DNA from: Nannobrachium achirus
Taxonomy: Eukaryota > Chordata > Actinopteri > Myctophiformes > Myctophidae
Assembly (NCBI GenBank): GCA_963921795.1
Contig: OY997655.1
Coordinates: forward strand, 8,167,822-8,231,821
Length of the DNA: 64,000 nucleotides
Reading direction: 5' to 3'
The number at the start of each line of letters is the position of its first letter. Position 1 is the first letter of the stretch. Position numbers and translations under genes: made by a program. Shown here one piece after another: positions 1 through 11,164 of this stretch. The notes beneath the pieces were generated by a model that searched no databases, was not told the DNA's origin, and saw only the letters and a program-made list of their open reading frames with translations.

Positions 1-191
1 AGATGATATTTTCTTGTGTGGAAGAGGTCACGGTCAAAATGTGAGGAACAGACATGTAGAGAATCTAGAGATGTTTTCACATCCAGGTGTGTTTTTATTG
101 TCATTGTAAATGTCTTGCTGTCTGTTGTCTTCTGTTGCAGTGTTTTTATTGTCATTGTAAATGTGTTGCTGTCTGTTGTCTTGTGTTGCAG

Positions 192-259
192 TGAGTGGTG
201 GAAGAAGCTCTTCAGGATATCACACCACCAGTGAAGCTCCTACCCAGGCTGATGCTGAT
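192..259 (+). CDS. Gene A linker exon (SGG...EAPTQAD type)
   Basis: This 68-nt exon follows a TTGCAG acceptor and ends at GAT|GTGAGT, entering in phase 1 and leaving in phase 0. It encodes a Ser/Gly/Thr-rich stretch ending AQAD-like (EAPTQADAD). It carries one extra GCTGAT unit compared with its gene B partner at 35736-35797. Confidence 0.75.
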
Positions 260-3200
260 GTGAGTGTGAGAGATGAAGATGATTCATAGATGAAACTTTA
301 GTCTGACATTAATCACACACATTTTAATTATTATTTCTTTACTTTATGTGTTATTTTCAGTCTGTGGTGAAGGATCCAGTAGAATCAACTCTACCAGCTG
401 TCAGGAGAAGGAACAGCAAGCAGTGGATTAATCCAAGCAGTGAGTATCAATATGCTGTTTATCAGCATATCATCACTGTCAGGTCCTTTGATGTTCAATA
501 ACGTTACAGAATACAAATAATAAGAGAAGAAAACCTGTGTTTCAATGGATCCATTGTAGTTTTTATTCAGTCACTTTCATTGGTTCAATATTTATAAAAC
601 CCACAGACAGACTATTTTCACTATTTTGTCGGACACGTTCACGTTGTGTGTGTTCTCGTTCAAATGAACATAAGAATGTCTGGGTGTATTTTGATCAAAC
701 CTGGAGGTAGTGTAATGATGTGTGTTGTCTTGTGTTCCAGTGAGTGGTGGAACTCGCTCTACAGGAGTTGGAACCATGAGTGAAGTTTCCAGCCAGGCTG
801 GCGCTGATGTAAGAGTGAGAGATGAAGAGAATGTTTTCATTGCAGTTTCAATAAAACACATTTAATTATTCATTTTATATTTCATATTATTTTCAGTCTG
901 TGATGAAGGATCCAGTAGAATCATCTCTACCAGCTGTCAGGAGAAGGAACAGCAAAGAGCACCTTTATCCAAGCAGTGAGTATAAATATCGGTATCAGTG
1001 AGTAGGCCTATCTATCCTGTATACTGCATATCATCACTGTAAGCTGGAAACACTGGATGTTCAATAATGTTAACCTTTCAAGACATGGAAAAACAAACAT
1101 CAACTGTGTTTTAATGTAGTTAGGCCTATTAGTCACAAACTCTTGTTAATACTTTTCAATATTTATACAAAACATACTTAAGAATGGATGAGTGTATTTT
1201 CATTAAACTTGTAGGGAATGATCAGTAGGCTGCCATGAACATATTATCTTTTGTGTGAAAGAGGTCAAGGTGGAAATGACATCATGGTTCATATTGTCAT
1301 TGTAAATGTCTTGCTGTCTGGTCTTGTGTTCCAGTGAGTGGTGAAACACGCTCTTCAGACACCATGAGTGAAGTCTCCAGCCTGGCAGACATTGATGTAA
1401 GTGTGGGAGATGAAGATGTTTCATAGATTAAACCTAATTTGACTTATTTCTTTACTTTATATTTTTCATCATACATGATCCTTGTAACAGATTGTGTTTC
1501 GTATCATTATTATTGACGTTATTTCTATGATCAATGTAAGAACACAGTAATATGTGTTCCTTTTTCCTCCCTGGCTCCTACAGTATGTAATCAACAAATA
1601 CAAACACTATGTAAAAAGATTGAGTGAATTTTCCCTCTCTTGCTTGTTATTGTGACAGGAGACACGACCGAGGACCTTGTTTGAAAGACTCACAAGAAGG
1701 AAAACTGTAACAGCAGAAGAATGGAAGAAGAGAGAGGAGCAGGTGATAGAGAGGATGTTGAAGTTTGTGATGATGGATCCACAAGAACCAAGTGAGTCTT
1801 ACTTTCATTCTCTTATGTGGACATAAATAAAAGTGTATTGTGTTTGGGCGTGCATGCATAAAATAACTAGCCTCGTAAACCAGACTCCTCCTCCTGCCTT
1901 CATTCGAACAGAAGATGGGATGAGTCAGTTTACTAGGCCAGGGGTTTTCAAAGTGGGTGAAGGGGCACCCTGGGGTGCCGTGACGGCAGTCCAGGGGTGC
2001 CACGAGATAATGTGATAATAATTTTGAATTTATTTGGACACTTGAAAAAATATTTAGTATCATTTTAAACTTTTTTTCAGTCAGTTCTAACCAAAATGGC
2101 TATTATCTCAACGTTTTCCTCGCAACATAATCACTAAAATATTGTCACTGTCGGGCAGAAACCTCGTATCTCCAAGTTTCAAATGTGTACATCTTTTGGT
2201 AAAGCAAAGCCCTGCTTCATCATACAAGACTGTCGCACTAAACTAGTGAAAACATCCGATCTACAAGCACACAACGCCTTGCATCGCGAGGCGCTGTGTG
2301 CTTGTAGATCGTCTGTTTTCACTAGTTTAGTACATTTTATAGATGACAAATACAATTCCACCCGACAACGGCGATATATAAGGTGCTGGGAGTAAAAAAT
2401 ATAATGTAAGGGTGACTCGTATTAAAACAATATTCATGGGGTGCCCTGAGACAAAAAAGTTTGGAATTGGGAACCCCTGTACTAGGCTATAAAATAACAA
2501 CAAGTTTTCATGAAACTAGGAGGGAATGATCAGTTGTCTCTCCTAAAGAAATGATGAACTATCGGGTGTCAAAGGTGAAAATTACATCATGGTTCATTCA
2601 TGGTTTCATTCTAATTGTAAATGTCTTGCTGTCTGTTGTCTTCTGTTGCAGTGACTGGTGAAACAGAAAGTTTATACTGCTGGTCACCTGCCAAGGTCTC
2701 TGACTGGCTGAACAAACATCATGGACCAATAGCGCCCTCTTCAGGATATGACAGCATGAGTCTAGCTCCCAGCCAGGCAGACTCTGATGTGATGAGAGTG
2801 AGAGATGAAGATGTTTCATAGATGAAACTTTAGACTTGATTTATACTTTGTTGCAGGCTGGTCTCACGCACCAAAGTAGCAGATCTACAAGCTCACACGA
2901 TGTCATGTGCATTGTTGTTGTTCTTTTCAGTATAATGAAGCATTCAAATCAGTTCACTACATATTTATACACTGGTTGTCTCCACCAGCCGAAGGCATGG
3001 GGGAGAGTATGTTTTCGCCCCTGTCCGTCCATCTATGCATCCATCCGTCCGTCTTGTTACTAGCTAATCTCCGGCGCCGTTGGCTTGTTCTCTGCCAGAC
3101 TGCACACACACTCCGTGGATGCCAATTCAGAACCTCTGCCGTCCATTTTTCACATGGCCCTGTTTTAGTGCCACCATGAGGCTGATGTTTGCAACAGCAT

Positions 3201-6200
3201 GTGCAACAGCATGCAATCTTTGTGAAATTGGGCACACATATTCCCACTAGGCAGAGGAAGAAATACACTTCAAATTTCTCAAATCTCAAAAACAAATGCT
3301 ACCCTTTTCACATTGGCCTGTTATAGCGCCACCAGCAGGTAGACTTTTTTGGAACACAATGCCTCAAATCATGCATGCAGCGTCCGATTGCCATGAAAGA
3401 TCTAAGATTGGCGAAGAACAAATGCCACCCTTTTTACATTGGCCTATTATAGCACCACCAGGACGCCTGGCCTAATCTCCGGCACTGTTGGCCCGGTCAA
3501 CTGCCAAACTGTACACACACACTCCCTGGATACCAATTCAGAACCTCTGCCCCACATTTCTCACATGGCCCTGTTCTAGCGCCACCATGAGGCAGATGTT
3601 TGCAAAACACAGTTGTAGACACTACTCCGACAGATCTGTCCTCTTTTCCATATTCCATCCTGATTGTCTACAATTGCAGGATTGGTCAGTTTTGCACAAA
3701 ATGCCTCTCATGAACACAGCGTGCAATCTTGGTGAAATTGGGCACACATTCCCACTAGGCAGAGGAAGAAATGCCACCTCAGATTTCCCTTTGACTCCAC
3801 CGATCAGTGTAAAACTTTGTATGCGCACTCCCTCGAGGTTAAGGTTGCTTTTGTAGCGCAACCAGGAGGCCAACTTACAGATGTAGTCAATACTTCACAA
3901 CTCCTGCCATTGGCAAGACAGTTGATTTTCAGGGGATTTGCCGAACATTGAGCTTGTAGATCAGCTATTTTTGCTATTTTTGCCTTCTCTGACTTTAAAT
4001 ACCTATGAAGGTGGATTCAGCTTTTCAATAGGAATGGAGTGGTTTCTTGCCATTTGCGAGTTTCTGCAAAAATACACTCCATTCTCCATAAATTAACAAA
4101 TGCCATGCCTGTTATAGCGCCACCAGCAGGTAGACTTTTGCAAAACACATTTTTGGAACACAATGCCTCAAACAGTGTTGTAAAGTAACGAAGTACAAGT
4201 ACTTCGTTACTGTACTTAAGTACAAATTTTGAGAATTTGTACTTTTATTTATATTTTTCAACCCTGAACTTTTACTTTTACTCCGTTACATTTAAAAGGA
4301 AAAAAATCATACTTTTACTCCACTACATTAAAATTGGACACCTCGTTACTCGCTACAAATCGAGGGCCGGGCCCGGGCTCAGAACCATGCTCGGAACATT
4401 TCGCATTTCACATCTCTGTGTGTGCGCTTAGAATGGAGTGTGGTGTGAGTGCTGCCTCCCATAGCCTTGTAGGCTAATAGCCTTCTAGGGTATGGGTTCT
4501 ATCTGTATCTATAGCAACACGGCTCTGATTGGTCGTGACATGAGTACATTAGCCATTGGAGAGCCGCAACGAGCCGAGGGCTTGACAGCTTTTCTTCACA
4601 CACTCACACAAGTCTCCTCTGCGACTCTGCGTACACAGCGAGACTAGAGAATTAGGAGCACTACTGTAGTTACTAGTTTCACCCATTTCACCGTCATTTC
4701 TCAAATAAATCGCCCTGTAATGATTCCCCGACCTCCCGTATCAGTTACGGGATGCGTGCGTGCGTCTTTACTCTTTAGTACTGGACTCTGTATTTTACGA
4801 GATGGCTTGTAACCCACGGGCGGCAAGCCGACAATAATATCAATATCTAATTGCTGTGAAGATATACAGTAAATAACAAACCGTGGGTGGAGGAAGATTT
4901 CTTGCGTTGTGATGTGTGTGTAATTACTTGCTGTGCTGTTGTGTTGTGTTGACTTTTCTTTTAATCAGAGCACAAGACGAGCACAGCTATAGAGGGCTGT
5001 ACATACGTCTCTCAGTCTCCGTCGGTCCGTCCCCTCCGAGTCTCCGACCATAGTTTTCGTCGGAAAGTTTCGACTTTCTGACGTGCGTGCAGCTTTTTAG
5101 GAGTAATCCTTTTCAGAAGTTGCAAGAGATGTAATTTTGTAGTTGAACCGGACCTTTCCGACGCAAATTTCGATGGTCTGTGACAGTAGGCCTATGGACT
5201 CCCCTTGAGAGTGCAGCTGCAGCGCGCAGCAGTGAAAGCCACGCACACAAATCATTAATTAAATAATAAGGTGACGGGCTTCGGGCCGGGCTCGGGCTTT
5301 AAATAGCGGCACCAAGCGGGCCATGGGCCGGGCCTGGACTGAAGTCCACGGGCCAGGGCCGGGCCCGGGCCCACATTTTAGGCCCGTGCAGGGCTCTACT
5401 TCTTCCTCTGATACAGACGAACGTTATACAGCAGACACAGAAGCAGTTGTTGCTACTGGCAGTGGCACTGGCACAGCTGCTTCAGCATTTTTGTACTTTT
5501 ACTTGTACTTGTACTTTTACTTTTACTTTTATACTTAAGTACATTTTAACACTATGTACTTTTGATACTTAAGTACATTTAATGAGAGCTACTTTCATAC
5601 TTTTACTCAAGTAATAATATTATCGGTGACTTTTACTTTTACTTGATTAACTTTCAAGTGGAATATCGGTACTTTTACTTAAGTATGGGTTTCCAGTACT
5701 TTATACAACACTGGCCTCAAATCATGCATGCAGCATCCAATTGCTGTGAAAGGCCTAAGATTGGCGAAGAACACACACATTGGCCTATTATAGCGCCACC
5801 AGGCGGCCACAATAACCTAACTGACCTGGCAGAGACCTGTGCTCGGACGAGCACTGCTTTTAGTTATTAGTGTGGTTGCCCTAACAACTAGACTATAGTA
5901 CTTGTCCGATTTTATTCTTCCAGATAAACTTTATTTTGGTGCACTACTCCTCCCACAGTTTTTGCGGCATGCACTCGAGCCATATGTCAAATCTACCAGC
6001 TTCATCGTGAATCGCCTGCTTGCATTTTGCAAGTGGAAAGTTGTACATTTTAATTGATATTCATTTATTAGTGAATTAATTTTCCCCTTTGACTCATGGG
6101 AATCGAAAATTCTCCAGTTTTTTCTCTCGGAAAGGGTTTCAAAACTTGGAGGGGAGGTTAGTAGCCTAATAATTACGAAAATTAAGTAAAAAATGTTTAT

Positions 6201-8152
6201 ATAATTTGACCTCAAATAACAGACCACTTTTGCCCTATAACTCTTGAACCGTATTTCGGAAAATCTAAATGTCTTTTTCCCTGGATTCCTTGGGATGTGA
6301 TGAATCTCTCCACACCGAGATTTTCCTCCATTTTGAATTTTCTTCATAACACACTTTTTGCTCCTTTTCCTACATTTTATTTTTTCTCAAAGAAATCGGT
6401 GATCTCTGGACCCATGGGATAAACATATTCAATCAAATGTTTGATGGTCCTTACCGTTCGTCCTTAATATTATTCATCCCAACAAGTTGGGCAGCCACAA
6501 AATTGCTAATTTTCTCTGTCTTTTTTTTTTTTCTTCTTTTTTTATATTTAAATATATATTTAAAAATGGTTATCAATGCACAATCCCAACTACGCACTAG
6601 CCTGGAAACCAGAGGAATCTGCCAGTGCAAAAAAAAAAAAAAAAAAAGCCCTCTGCCATGCCAGGCTACTTTCCCGCGGACGCAATTTGGGTCGCAACCC
6701 ATAGTTTGAGAACCGCTGGTTTGATGCTAGGTTCTTTACCCGTGATCCTATACTGACTGAGGACCCACACGCTCTCTGCTACTATGTACAGTATGTTTAT
6801 CTCACTCTGGGAAAGAGCATCTGCTAAACACCTAATTACTCTTTATTTATGTTTATTTAATATCCTTGAATATATTTAATTTTCTTTGTTTTCAGGGAAC
6901 TGTTCCTTTGCATGGTGAGATGGAAGAACATCCTGTTACAGAGTCACGGTCCTCTCCACATCCTTCATTGGAGCTCCAAGATGAAACTGATCTCAGTAGT
7001 AGCTTAAATGATGTTACACTACTGGACAAAACACAGAGAATTACACCTGATATCATTGTTGTAGAAAACCAGGAAAGCTACAGGTTCCACTCTACCCAAA
7101 CAGGACTTTTCCAATGCAGCGTCACCGATCTGGTGTTTAAGATGGAGGCAGAGGGAGATGTGACTTACAGGACAGTCCCATGGCACCGAAGGCTTCTATC
7201 CCAGCTCGACAAGAGGCCTGCAGGAACATTGTTTGACATAAATGGTTCTCAGGGGTCTGTGTGTCAGCTACGCCTTCCACATTGTGAGATCCTCTCCACG
7301 GGTGCAGGCAAATCCTTGTCTGTTGTCCATGTGATGGATGATGATAGCTTTGAGCTGATCAAACCCCATATGATCACAGAAACCCATGTCATCATAGATG
7401 TAACCAGATTATCTTTATTTGGTATCATCAAAGACATGTTGTTCGGGCCCAGTACTGTTCAGGCATTAGTGTCACTGTTTTATAAACCGCAGAATGCACC
7501 GATTGATGATGATGAACCCATAACTCTGAATGTATTGCTGCTACCTAGGAATGTTGTGCTGGTTGAAGTGATAAACGAAAGGAGGAAGATAAATGGAGAA
7601 GAGATTTACATTGAAAGGCCTCCCTGTAAACTATTCCCAGAGAAAGAATACACCCTCTCCGTTTCACCTGAAGATGTTTCCATCATAACTGTACCAAGAA
7701 GTGCAATATTTGAAGTTGATCAGTCATCATTTCCCAACTACATCTCAACATTTCAAGTGACTTTAGAGAAAAGGTTTAAGCGTGTTGAGCTGCTTCTAAG
7801 AGACGACAACAGCTCATGTGTGTGGGAAGGCCGTGTCGACTTTTCAGCTAGACAACAAAGCCAACAAGCTCAGTGCACACCGAGTCATGAAACAGAAGAC
7901 AAACGGTTTCCTGTGCGGAGCAGGTTCATTGACAGCATTTCAGAGGCCAATCTCAACATTCTCCTCGACAAACTCTTTGAAATGAAGCTGTTAACCGAAG
8001 CTGAGCTGGAGATGGCTGCTGGGAAAGAAATGAGAAATGACAAGGCACGTTTTGTCTTCGACGCAGTGAGGCGCAAAGGGCAAATATCAAAAATGATATT
8101 GATTCTCTGTGATCTGGACCCGTGCCTTTCTGAACATCTTGGTTTGATGTAA
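192..8152 (+). CDS. Gene A: 3' part of an AIG1/GIMAP-FIIND-CARD gene (5' end outside window)
   Basis: Eight exons can be joined in frame: 192-259, 361-439, 741-808, 897-975, 1335-1396, 1659-1791, 2652-2788 and 6896-8152. Each begins after an AG acceptor and ends at a GTGAGT, GTAAGA, GTAAGT or similar donor, and the phases alternate 1-0 and 0-1 without conflict. The encoded part is a short-exon linker followed by a FIIND (ZU5+UPA) domain and a C-terminal CARD. In the neighbouring paralogue (gene B) the same exons follow three AIG1-type GTPase exons. The matching GTPase exons of gene A should therefore lie left of position 1; this is inference. FIIND-CARD ends are known from NLRP1 and CARD8, where the CARD-bearing fragment recruits caspases. 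No stop or frame break is seen, so the copy looks intact within the window. The last intron (2789-6895) is long and full of repeats. Confidence 0.82.
361..439 (+). CDS. Gene A linker exon (KDPVESTLPAVRRRN type)
   Basis: This 79-nt exon follows TTTTCAG and ends CCAAGCA|GTGAGT, phase 0 to 1. It encodes a basic segment with the motif LPAVRRRNS. The same motif recurs in exon 897-975, in the gene B exons, and at the end of gene B's third GTPase exon. Confidence 0.78.
741..808 (+). CDS. Gene A linker exon (second SGGT..TMSEVSSQA type)
   Basis: This 68-nt exon follows TTCCAG and ends GAT|GTAAGA, phase 1 to 0. The encoded motif TMSEVSSQA recurs in the exon at 1335-1396. It pairs with the following 79-nt exon to make an in-frame 147-nt cassette. 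Confidence 0.75.
897..975 (+). CDS. Gene A linker exon (second KDPVES-LPAVRRRN type)
   Basis: This 79-nt exon follows TTTTCAG, phase 0 to 1. It repeats the basic LPAVRRRNS motif and ends YPS before the next GTGAGT donor. Confidence 0.76.
1335..1396 (+). CDS. Gene A linker exon (third SGET..TMSEVSSLA type)
   Basis: This 62-nt exon follows TTCCAG and ends GAT|GTAAGT, phase 1 to 0. It encodes a short Ser-rich stretch with TMSEVSSLAD and matches gene B 37331-37392 almost exactly. Confidence 0.75.
1659..1791 (+). CDS. Gene A charged helix exon (LFERL...EEWKKREEQVIERM)
   Basis: This 133-nt exon follows TTGTGACAG, phase 0 to 1. It encodes a strongly charged, probably helical segment with LFERL and EEWKKREEQVIERML. 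The same motif closes the third AIG1 domain of gene B (within 34838-35480), so this exon looks like a duplicated GTPase tail. Confidence 0.78.
1939..2479. mobile_element. hAT-type MITE in gene A intron, TSD TACTAGGC
   Basis: The ends read CAGGGGTTTTCAAA and GGAACCCCTG and form a short terminal inverted repeat. The 8-bp duplication TACTAGGC flanks both sides (1931-1938 and 2480-2487), as expected for hAT transposition. The same insertion with the same duplication is in gene B at 37934-38428, so it predates the gene duplication. A fold-back element (2139-2377) is nested inside. Confidence 0.85.
2139..2377. repeat. Fold-back element with central hairpin
   Basis: The outer inverted ends are ATATTGTCACTGTCGGG and CCCGACAACGGCGATAT. 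The centre (2239-2330) is a long hairpin around GATCTACAAGCACACAACGC, with arms bounded by ACTAGTGAAAACA. Full-length relatives lie at 20997-21237 and 50202-50550. Confidence 0.75.
2652..2788 (+). CDS. Gene A linker exon (SGETE..YCWSPAKVSDWL)
   Basis: This 137-nt exon follows TTGCAG, phase 1 to 0, with the donor read at GAT|GTGATG. It begins TGETES and ends like the other short linker exons (SMSLAPSQADSD), but has an extra Trp-containing middle (YCWSPAKVSDWL). The alternative downstream GTGAGA would change phase, so the first donor is preferred. Confidence 0.68.
2830..4172. repeat. Intronic repeat mosaic (GCGCCACCAGGAGGCC family)
   Basis: No exon is seen here. The stretch holds several diverged copies of a segment with 'attatagcgccaccagg' and 'cacactccctggataccaat'. 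It also has a (CCGT)n-like patch near 3040 and single arms of the GATCTACAAGC hairpin near 2880 and 3955. Gene B carries the matching mosaic at 38780-39920. Confidence 0.55.
4173..5713. mobile_element. Non-autonomous hAT element with GTACTT-rich ends, TSD GCCTCAAA
   Basis: The ends are CAGTGTTGTAAAGTAACG and the inverse of CAGTGTTGTATAAAGTACTG, with dense GTACTT/AAGTAC motifs in both arms. The 8-bp duplication GCCTCAAA lies at 4165-4172 and 5714-5721. It is about 1.54 kb with no transposase ORF. It is absent at the corresponding place in gene B, so it inserted after the duplication. A GC-rich core around 4360-5395, bounded by GGGCCGGGCCCGGGC motifs, may be a second nested element. Confidence 0.88.
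5722..6895. repeat. Rest of gene A last intron: degenerate repeats
   Basis: No coding signal is seen. The interval has another 'gcgccaccaggcgg' unit near 5790, AT-rich sequence and a poly-A patch near 6630. A fragment resembling a TIR ('gtttgagaaccgctggtt') lies near 6702. The acceptor TTTCAG at 6890-6895 opens the FIIND-CARD exon. Confidence 0.5.
6896..8152 (+). CDS. Gene A last exon: FIIND (ZU5+UPA) and CARD
   Basis: This phase-0 exon of 418 codons ends in TAA. Residues about 55-130 resemble ZU5 (SYRFHSTQTGLFQC, then TVPWHRRLLSQLDKRPAG), and residues about 140-330 resemble UPA (SVVHVMDDD, then LFGIIKDMLFGP). A CARD-like helical bundle fills the last 80 residues (LDKLFEMKLLTEAELE to DLDPCLSEHLGLM). 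In NLRP1 and CARD8 the FIIND cuts itself before a Ser, helped by a His about 27 residues upstream. Here His145 and Ser173 (codon 7412-7414) sit 28 apart, but the residue before the Ser is Leu rather than Phe. Only one copy of the SQQAQCTPS linker is present, against four in gene B. The open frame running left to 6866 is intronic. Confidence 0.87.
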   Translation, partial: GTVPLHGEMEEHPVTESRSSPHPSLELQDETDLSSSLNDVTLLDKTQRITPDIIVVENQESYRFHSTQTGLFQCSVTDLVFKMEAEGDVTYRTVPWHRRLLSQLDKRPAGTLFDINGSQGSVCQLRLPHCEILSTGAGKSLSVVHVMDDDSFELIKPHMITETHVIIDVTRLSLFGIIKDMLFGPSTVQALVSLFYKPQNAPIDDDEPITLNVLLLPRNVVLVEVINERRKINGEEIYIERPPCKLFPEKEYTLSVSPEDVSIITVPRSAIFEVDQSSFPNYISTFQVTLEKRFKRVELLLRDDNSSCVWEGRVDFSARQQSQQAQCTPSHETEDKRFPVRSRFIDSISEANLNILLDKLFEMKLLTEAELEMAAGKEMRNDKARFVFDAVRRKGQISKMILILCDLDPCLSEHLGLM

Positions 8153-8408
8153 AAGTGGCCGGACTGATAAGACACAGTCTTCCAGAGCTACTTCAAAGTA
8201 AATGAGCAATGAATGGTGCCCAATGCCTTGCTCAAGGACACTTCAACAGGGTGCTTGGCTGTTGCATGGACACTCATCAGCCGTTTCAGGATTAAACACA
8301 TGATGACATGATGTTGGACTCTTTAACTGCCAGATTTAAAACACTGTCTATTGCTGCCCTTGCCAGCAAATTTGAGCATTTTCAGGTACCTTAGATATGC
8401 AGTATCAT
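8153..8408. other. 3' region of gene A
   Basis: This is downstream sequence matching gene B, but about 106 bp present in gene B just after the stop (42511-42616, with an ATTAAA) is missing here. No clear AATAAA is seen close to the stop. Confidence 0.5.
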
Positions 8409-8916
8409 TGCGACCGTAGGTCGCATTTACTACCAAAACCTCCACCGGCTGTCCGTCTGTCTGTCTGTCTGTCTGTCTGTGAGTCAGTCACACTTTTGCC
8501 CTGCTCATATCTCCACAACCGTTGCCCCCATCCATGCCACATTTTGCCCACACACTCCTTACCTGCCAAACTACAACCTCCAAGGACCCCCGGAGCTTCA
8601 GGGACCCCCAGGTGTAAAAAATGACCAAATGTGCAAAAATGACCAAATGACCACCCCAACGGGGCTGCTCACGGGGAATTCCTGGGGACCACCCACTCCT
8701 GCTGCTCCAGAACGGATGCAAAAGTGGTGACGCCCCCAGTGGAGGACCCCCTCCACTGCAGCTCACATAAAATGCCGTAACTCGGCCTAGGAGCGTCCGG
8801 GAGAGCCGGGGCCGGTACCTATTCGTCCGAAGATTTTGGAAAAACAAATTTTTGCCCTATTTGTGGAGATAAGTGACCTACGGTCGCTTCTCTCCCGATT
8901 AGGGAGTCTTACTGGT
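8409..8916. mobile_element. Hairpin-ended insertion without target duplication (Helitron/Helentron-like?)
   Basis: Gene B has the empty site (42860/42861, cagtatcat|agaatatt), so the insertion bounds are direct. No target duplication is visible. One end has the hairpin GCGACCGTAGGTCGC; the other has 'cgattagggagtcttactggt' with the palindrome CTCCCGATTAGGGAG. A (TGTC)n tract lies inside. No duplication plus short terminal hairpins is typical of Helitron-type elements, but no Rep/helicase or diagnostic CTRR end was found, so the class is a guess. Related ends occur at 20296-20332 and 61226-61280. Confidence 0.6.
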
Positions 8917-9186
8917 AGAATATTATGCATCGCGATGATCTTTCCACAGGGGGTCTAAAAAGACAGACGCAGTCTCCTTTCTTTTCTTTTTTTTTAAGTG
9001 AGAGTAAACCATCTTGGTTTTGTTGAGATCACGTGATTTTTAGTTGTAGGCCTACTCTTCGTCGGTGATGCTGGGATCATTCAGACTGCGAACAAGCTCC
9101 TTCTATCATAAACCGAGCGTTTGTCTTTGGCAGCGTGGATCCCAGATGATTTGATGAGTATACTGGTCCTTGGCAGCTAAGAGTTA

Positions 9187-9411
9187 AACACATTCATTGG
9201 CTGTTTCAGGATTAAACACATGATGCTGGACACTCATTGGCCATTTCAGGATAAACACATGATGCTGGACACTCATTGGCCGTTTCAGGATAAACACATG
9301 ATGCTGGACATTCATTGGCCGTTTCAGGATAAACACATGATGCTGGACACTCATTGGCCGTTTCATGATTAAACACATGATGCTGGACATTCATTGGCTG
9401 TTTGAGGGATT
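9187..9411. repeat. 39-bp minisatellite downstream of gene A
   Basis: About five to six copies of a unit containing 'aggataaacacatgatgctg' and 'cattggccgttt' repeat every 39 bp. Gene B has only about two copies (43155-43245). Confidence 0.85.
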
Positions 9412-10838
9412 AAACATATATTTTTTAACTTTGTCTTTATTTTAGATTGCACAAATTAAACAAACTTGACAAGACACACCAATAATAAAAAGAAATACTG
9501 TCAAATCGAAATCAAATACACCATAAATTAAACAAAAATGTACAGGGGTTCACATTTATGCACTTTCTCTTTTTTATATCTCTCCTTTTTTGAACTTGTA
9601 TAATAACCATTTTCCCATCTTTTATTAAAGAGTTCTTTATTTTCAACTTAAATGTCGGATTAAACATAATGTTGTGTCTATGATCAACATGGTGTTTTGA
9701 CTATGACTTCAGGACACAACAAGGATTTTAGAAATGCCTTTTAAAATGTTTTAACTTTAAAACATGAACTAAAATCATGTGGTTGTTAGAGCAGGTTCTA
9801 CTACTAAAAAAATGGAGTTCGACTAAACATTGGTTAAGAGACTTTCTCAGGGACATTTCAACACAAAGCCTGCAGAGAAAAGTGTTTCAACAGGTCTTTA
9901 TTTAATCACAGGCTTTAATTATATAATATAATACTTTTCATTGGATCAATATTATTAAAAAAAAAGAAAAGAAAAAGACGATTGTCACTACTTTATTAAT
10001 TAATTTAATAATATATTTAATTGTATTCATGAAAAAAACATTAAAAGTTGCAATATGGAGATACAGCTTCTGTAATTGGTGTTGGTGTTGGAATCAGTTT
10101 AGGTTTATTTAGCCATTTCTCAGAGAGGATTGTGTGCATATCTTATGCTTTTATTTATTTATTTATTAGGCCAGGTGCAGGTCATCAAGGCATCACGCTG
10201 ACAATCAAGGAGGAGATAAAAAAAAATCCACACACTGATTTCAAGCTCCAAAAACATGCATTTTATTTAATGGTGCAACGTTTGAACCTCTTAGGTCTTC
10301 ATCAGGCAATTTAAGCATTTTGATTCATCTGTTGATGATTTATTTTACCAAAATGTATTTAATCATGTATATATTTCTATAATGTTGGTGTAAATAAGTC
10401 AGCTTTTAAGTACAGAATCAAATGTATCAAACCTAGAGCCTGACCGATACATCATCCAGCTGATATATCAGGCTGATATCTGCAGGATGACATGTTGACG
10501 GTGAATTCTCCCTTTCTTAAATCTCTTGATGAAACAATCCCACATCAGTCAGGCTCTTAACATGTTAATGCCTATATTCACAACCATGTGAGCTTTCAGT
10601 TCACTGAAGAGAACATGTCTTCAATATTACAATAATTTAGTACAAGCTCAGTTTATTGTTGTATGTTGTATATTCCATGTTGTTTGTTTCATCCTGTATC
10701 TTAATGTACACTGTTCTGTTTCATCTATCAGGAATTAAAATCACTGTTTCATGTAAAAGTATGGGGAAATCTTACTGTAGGCTCTATACAATTGTTTGTT
10801 TTCATCAGGGCAAAGTGTGTGACCTCTTTCTGATACAA

Positions 10839-10840
<2 letters not shown>
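9412..10840. other. Gene A downstream flank, no gene seen
   Basis: AT-rich sequence that matches gene B's flank (43240-44425) with small indels. The frames are short and broken in both copies. Confidence 0.6.

Positions 10841-10922
<82 letters not shown>
10841..10922. repeat. (AC)n microsatellite
   Basis: About 41 uninterrupted AC dinucleotides. The orthologous tract beside gene B is at about 44427-44506. Confidence 0.97.
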
Positions 10923-10926
<4 letters not shown>

Positions 10927-11164
10927 GTTTGAAACAAGTCAATGGGTGAAATTTGCTTCAGATGCACAACCCCAAACACTTTTGTTTTACTGCTACATTA
11001 TTTATCACCATAGTATTATGAACTACTTAATTACTGTAAATGACTTTGAGGGACAGCTGCTAAGTTTGTTGTTGTGTCTACAGTTGCTGGTAATAGTGTA
11101 TTTGCTAGACGAGTAGCTTTGATAGCACTGTTTTATAATGAGTCGTGTATCTGCTATATCAGTG

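Noticed and set aside
1833-2015. Frame continuing past the charged helix exon of gene A
   Set aside because: It lies beyond a clear GTGAGT donor and inside an intron with a MITE insertion.
10656-10979. Open frames encoding Thr-His or Val-Cys runs, here and at 21184, 21613, 30252, 31536, 33594, 36222 and 59024
   Set aside because: They are translations of (AC)n or (TG)n microsatellites with no protein signature.
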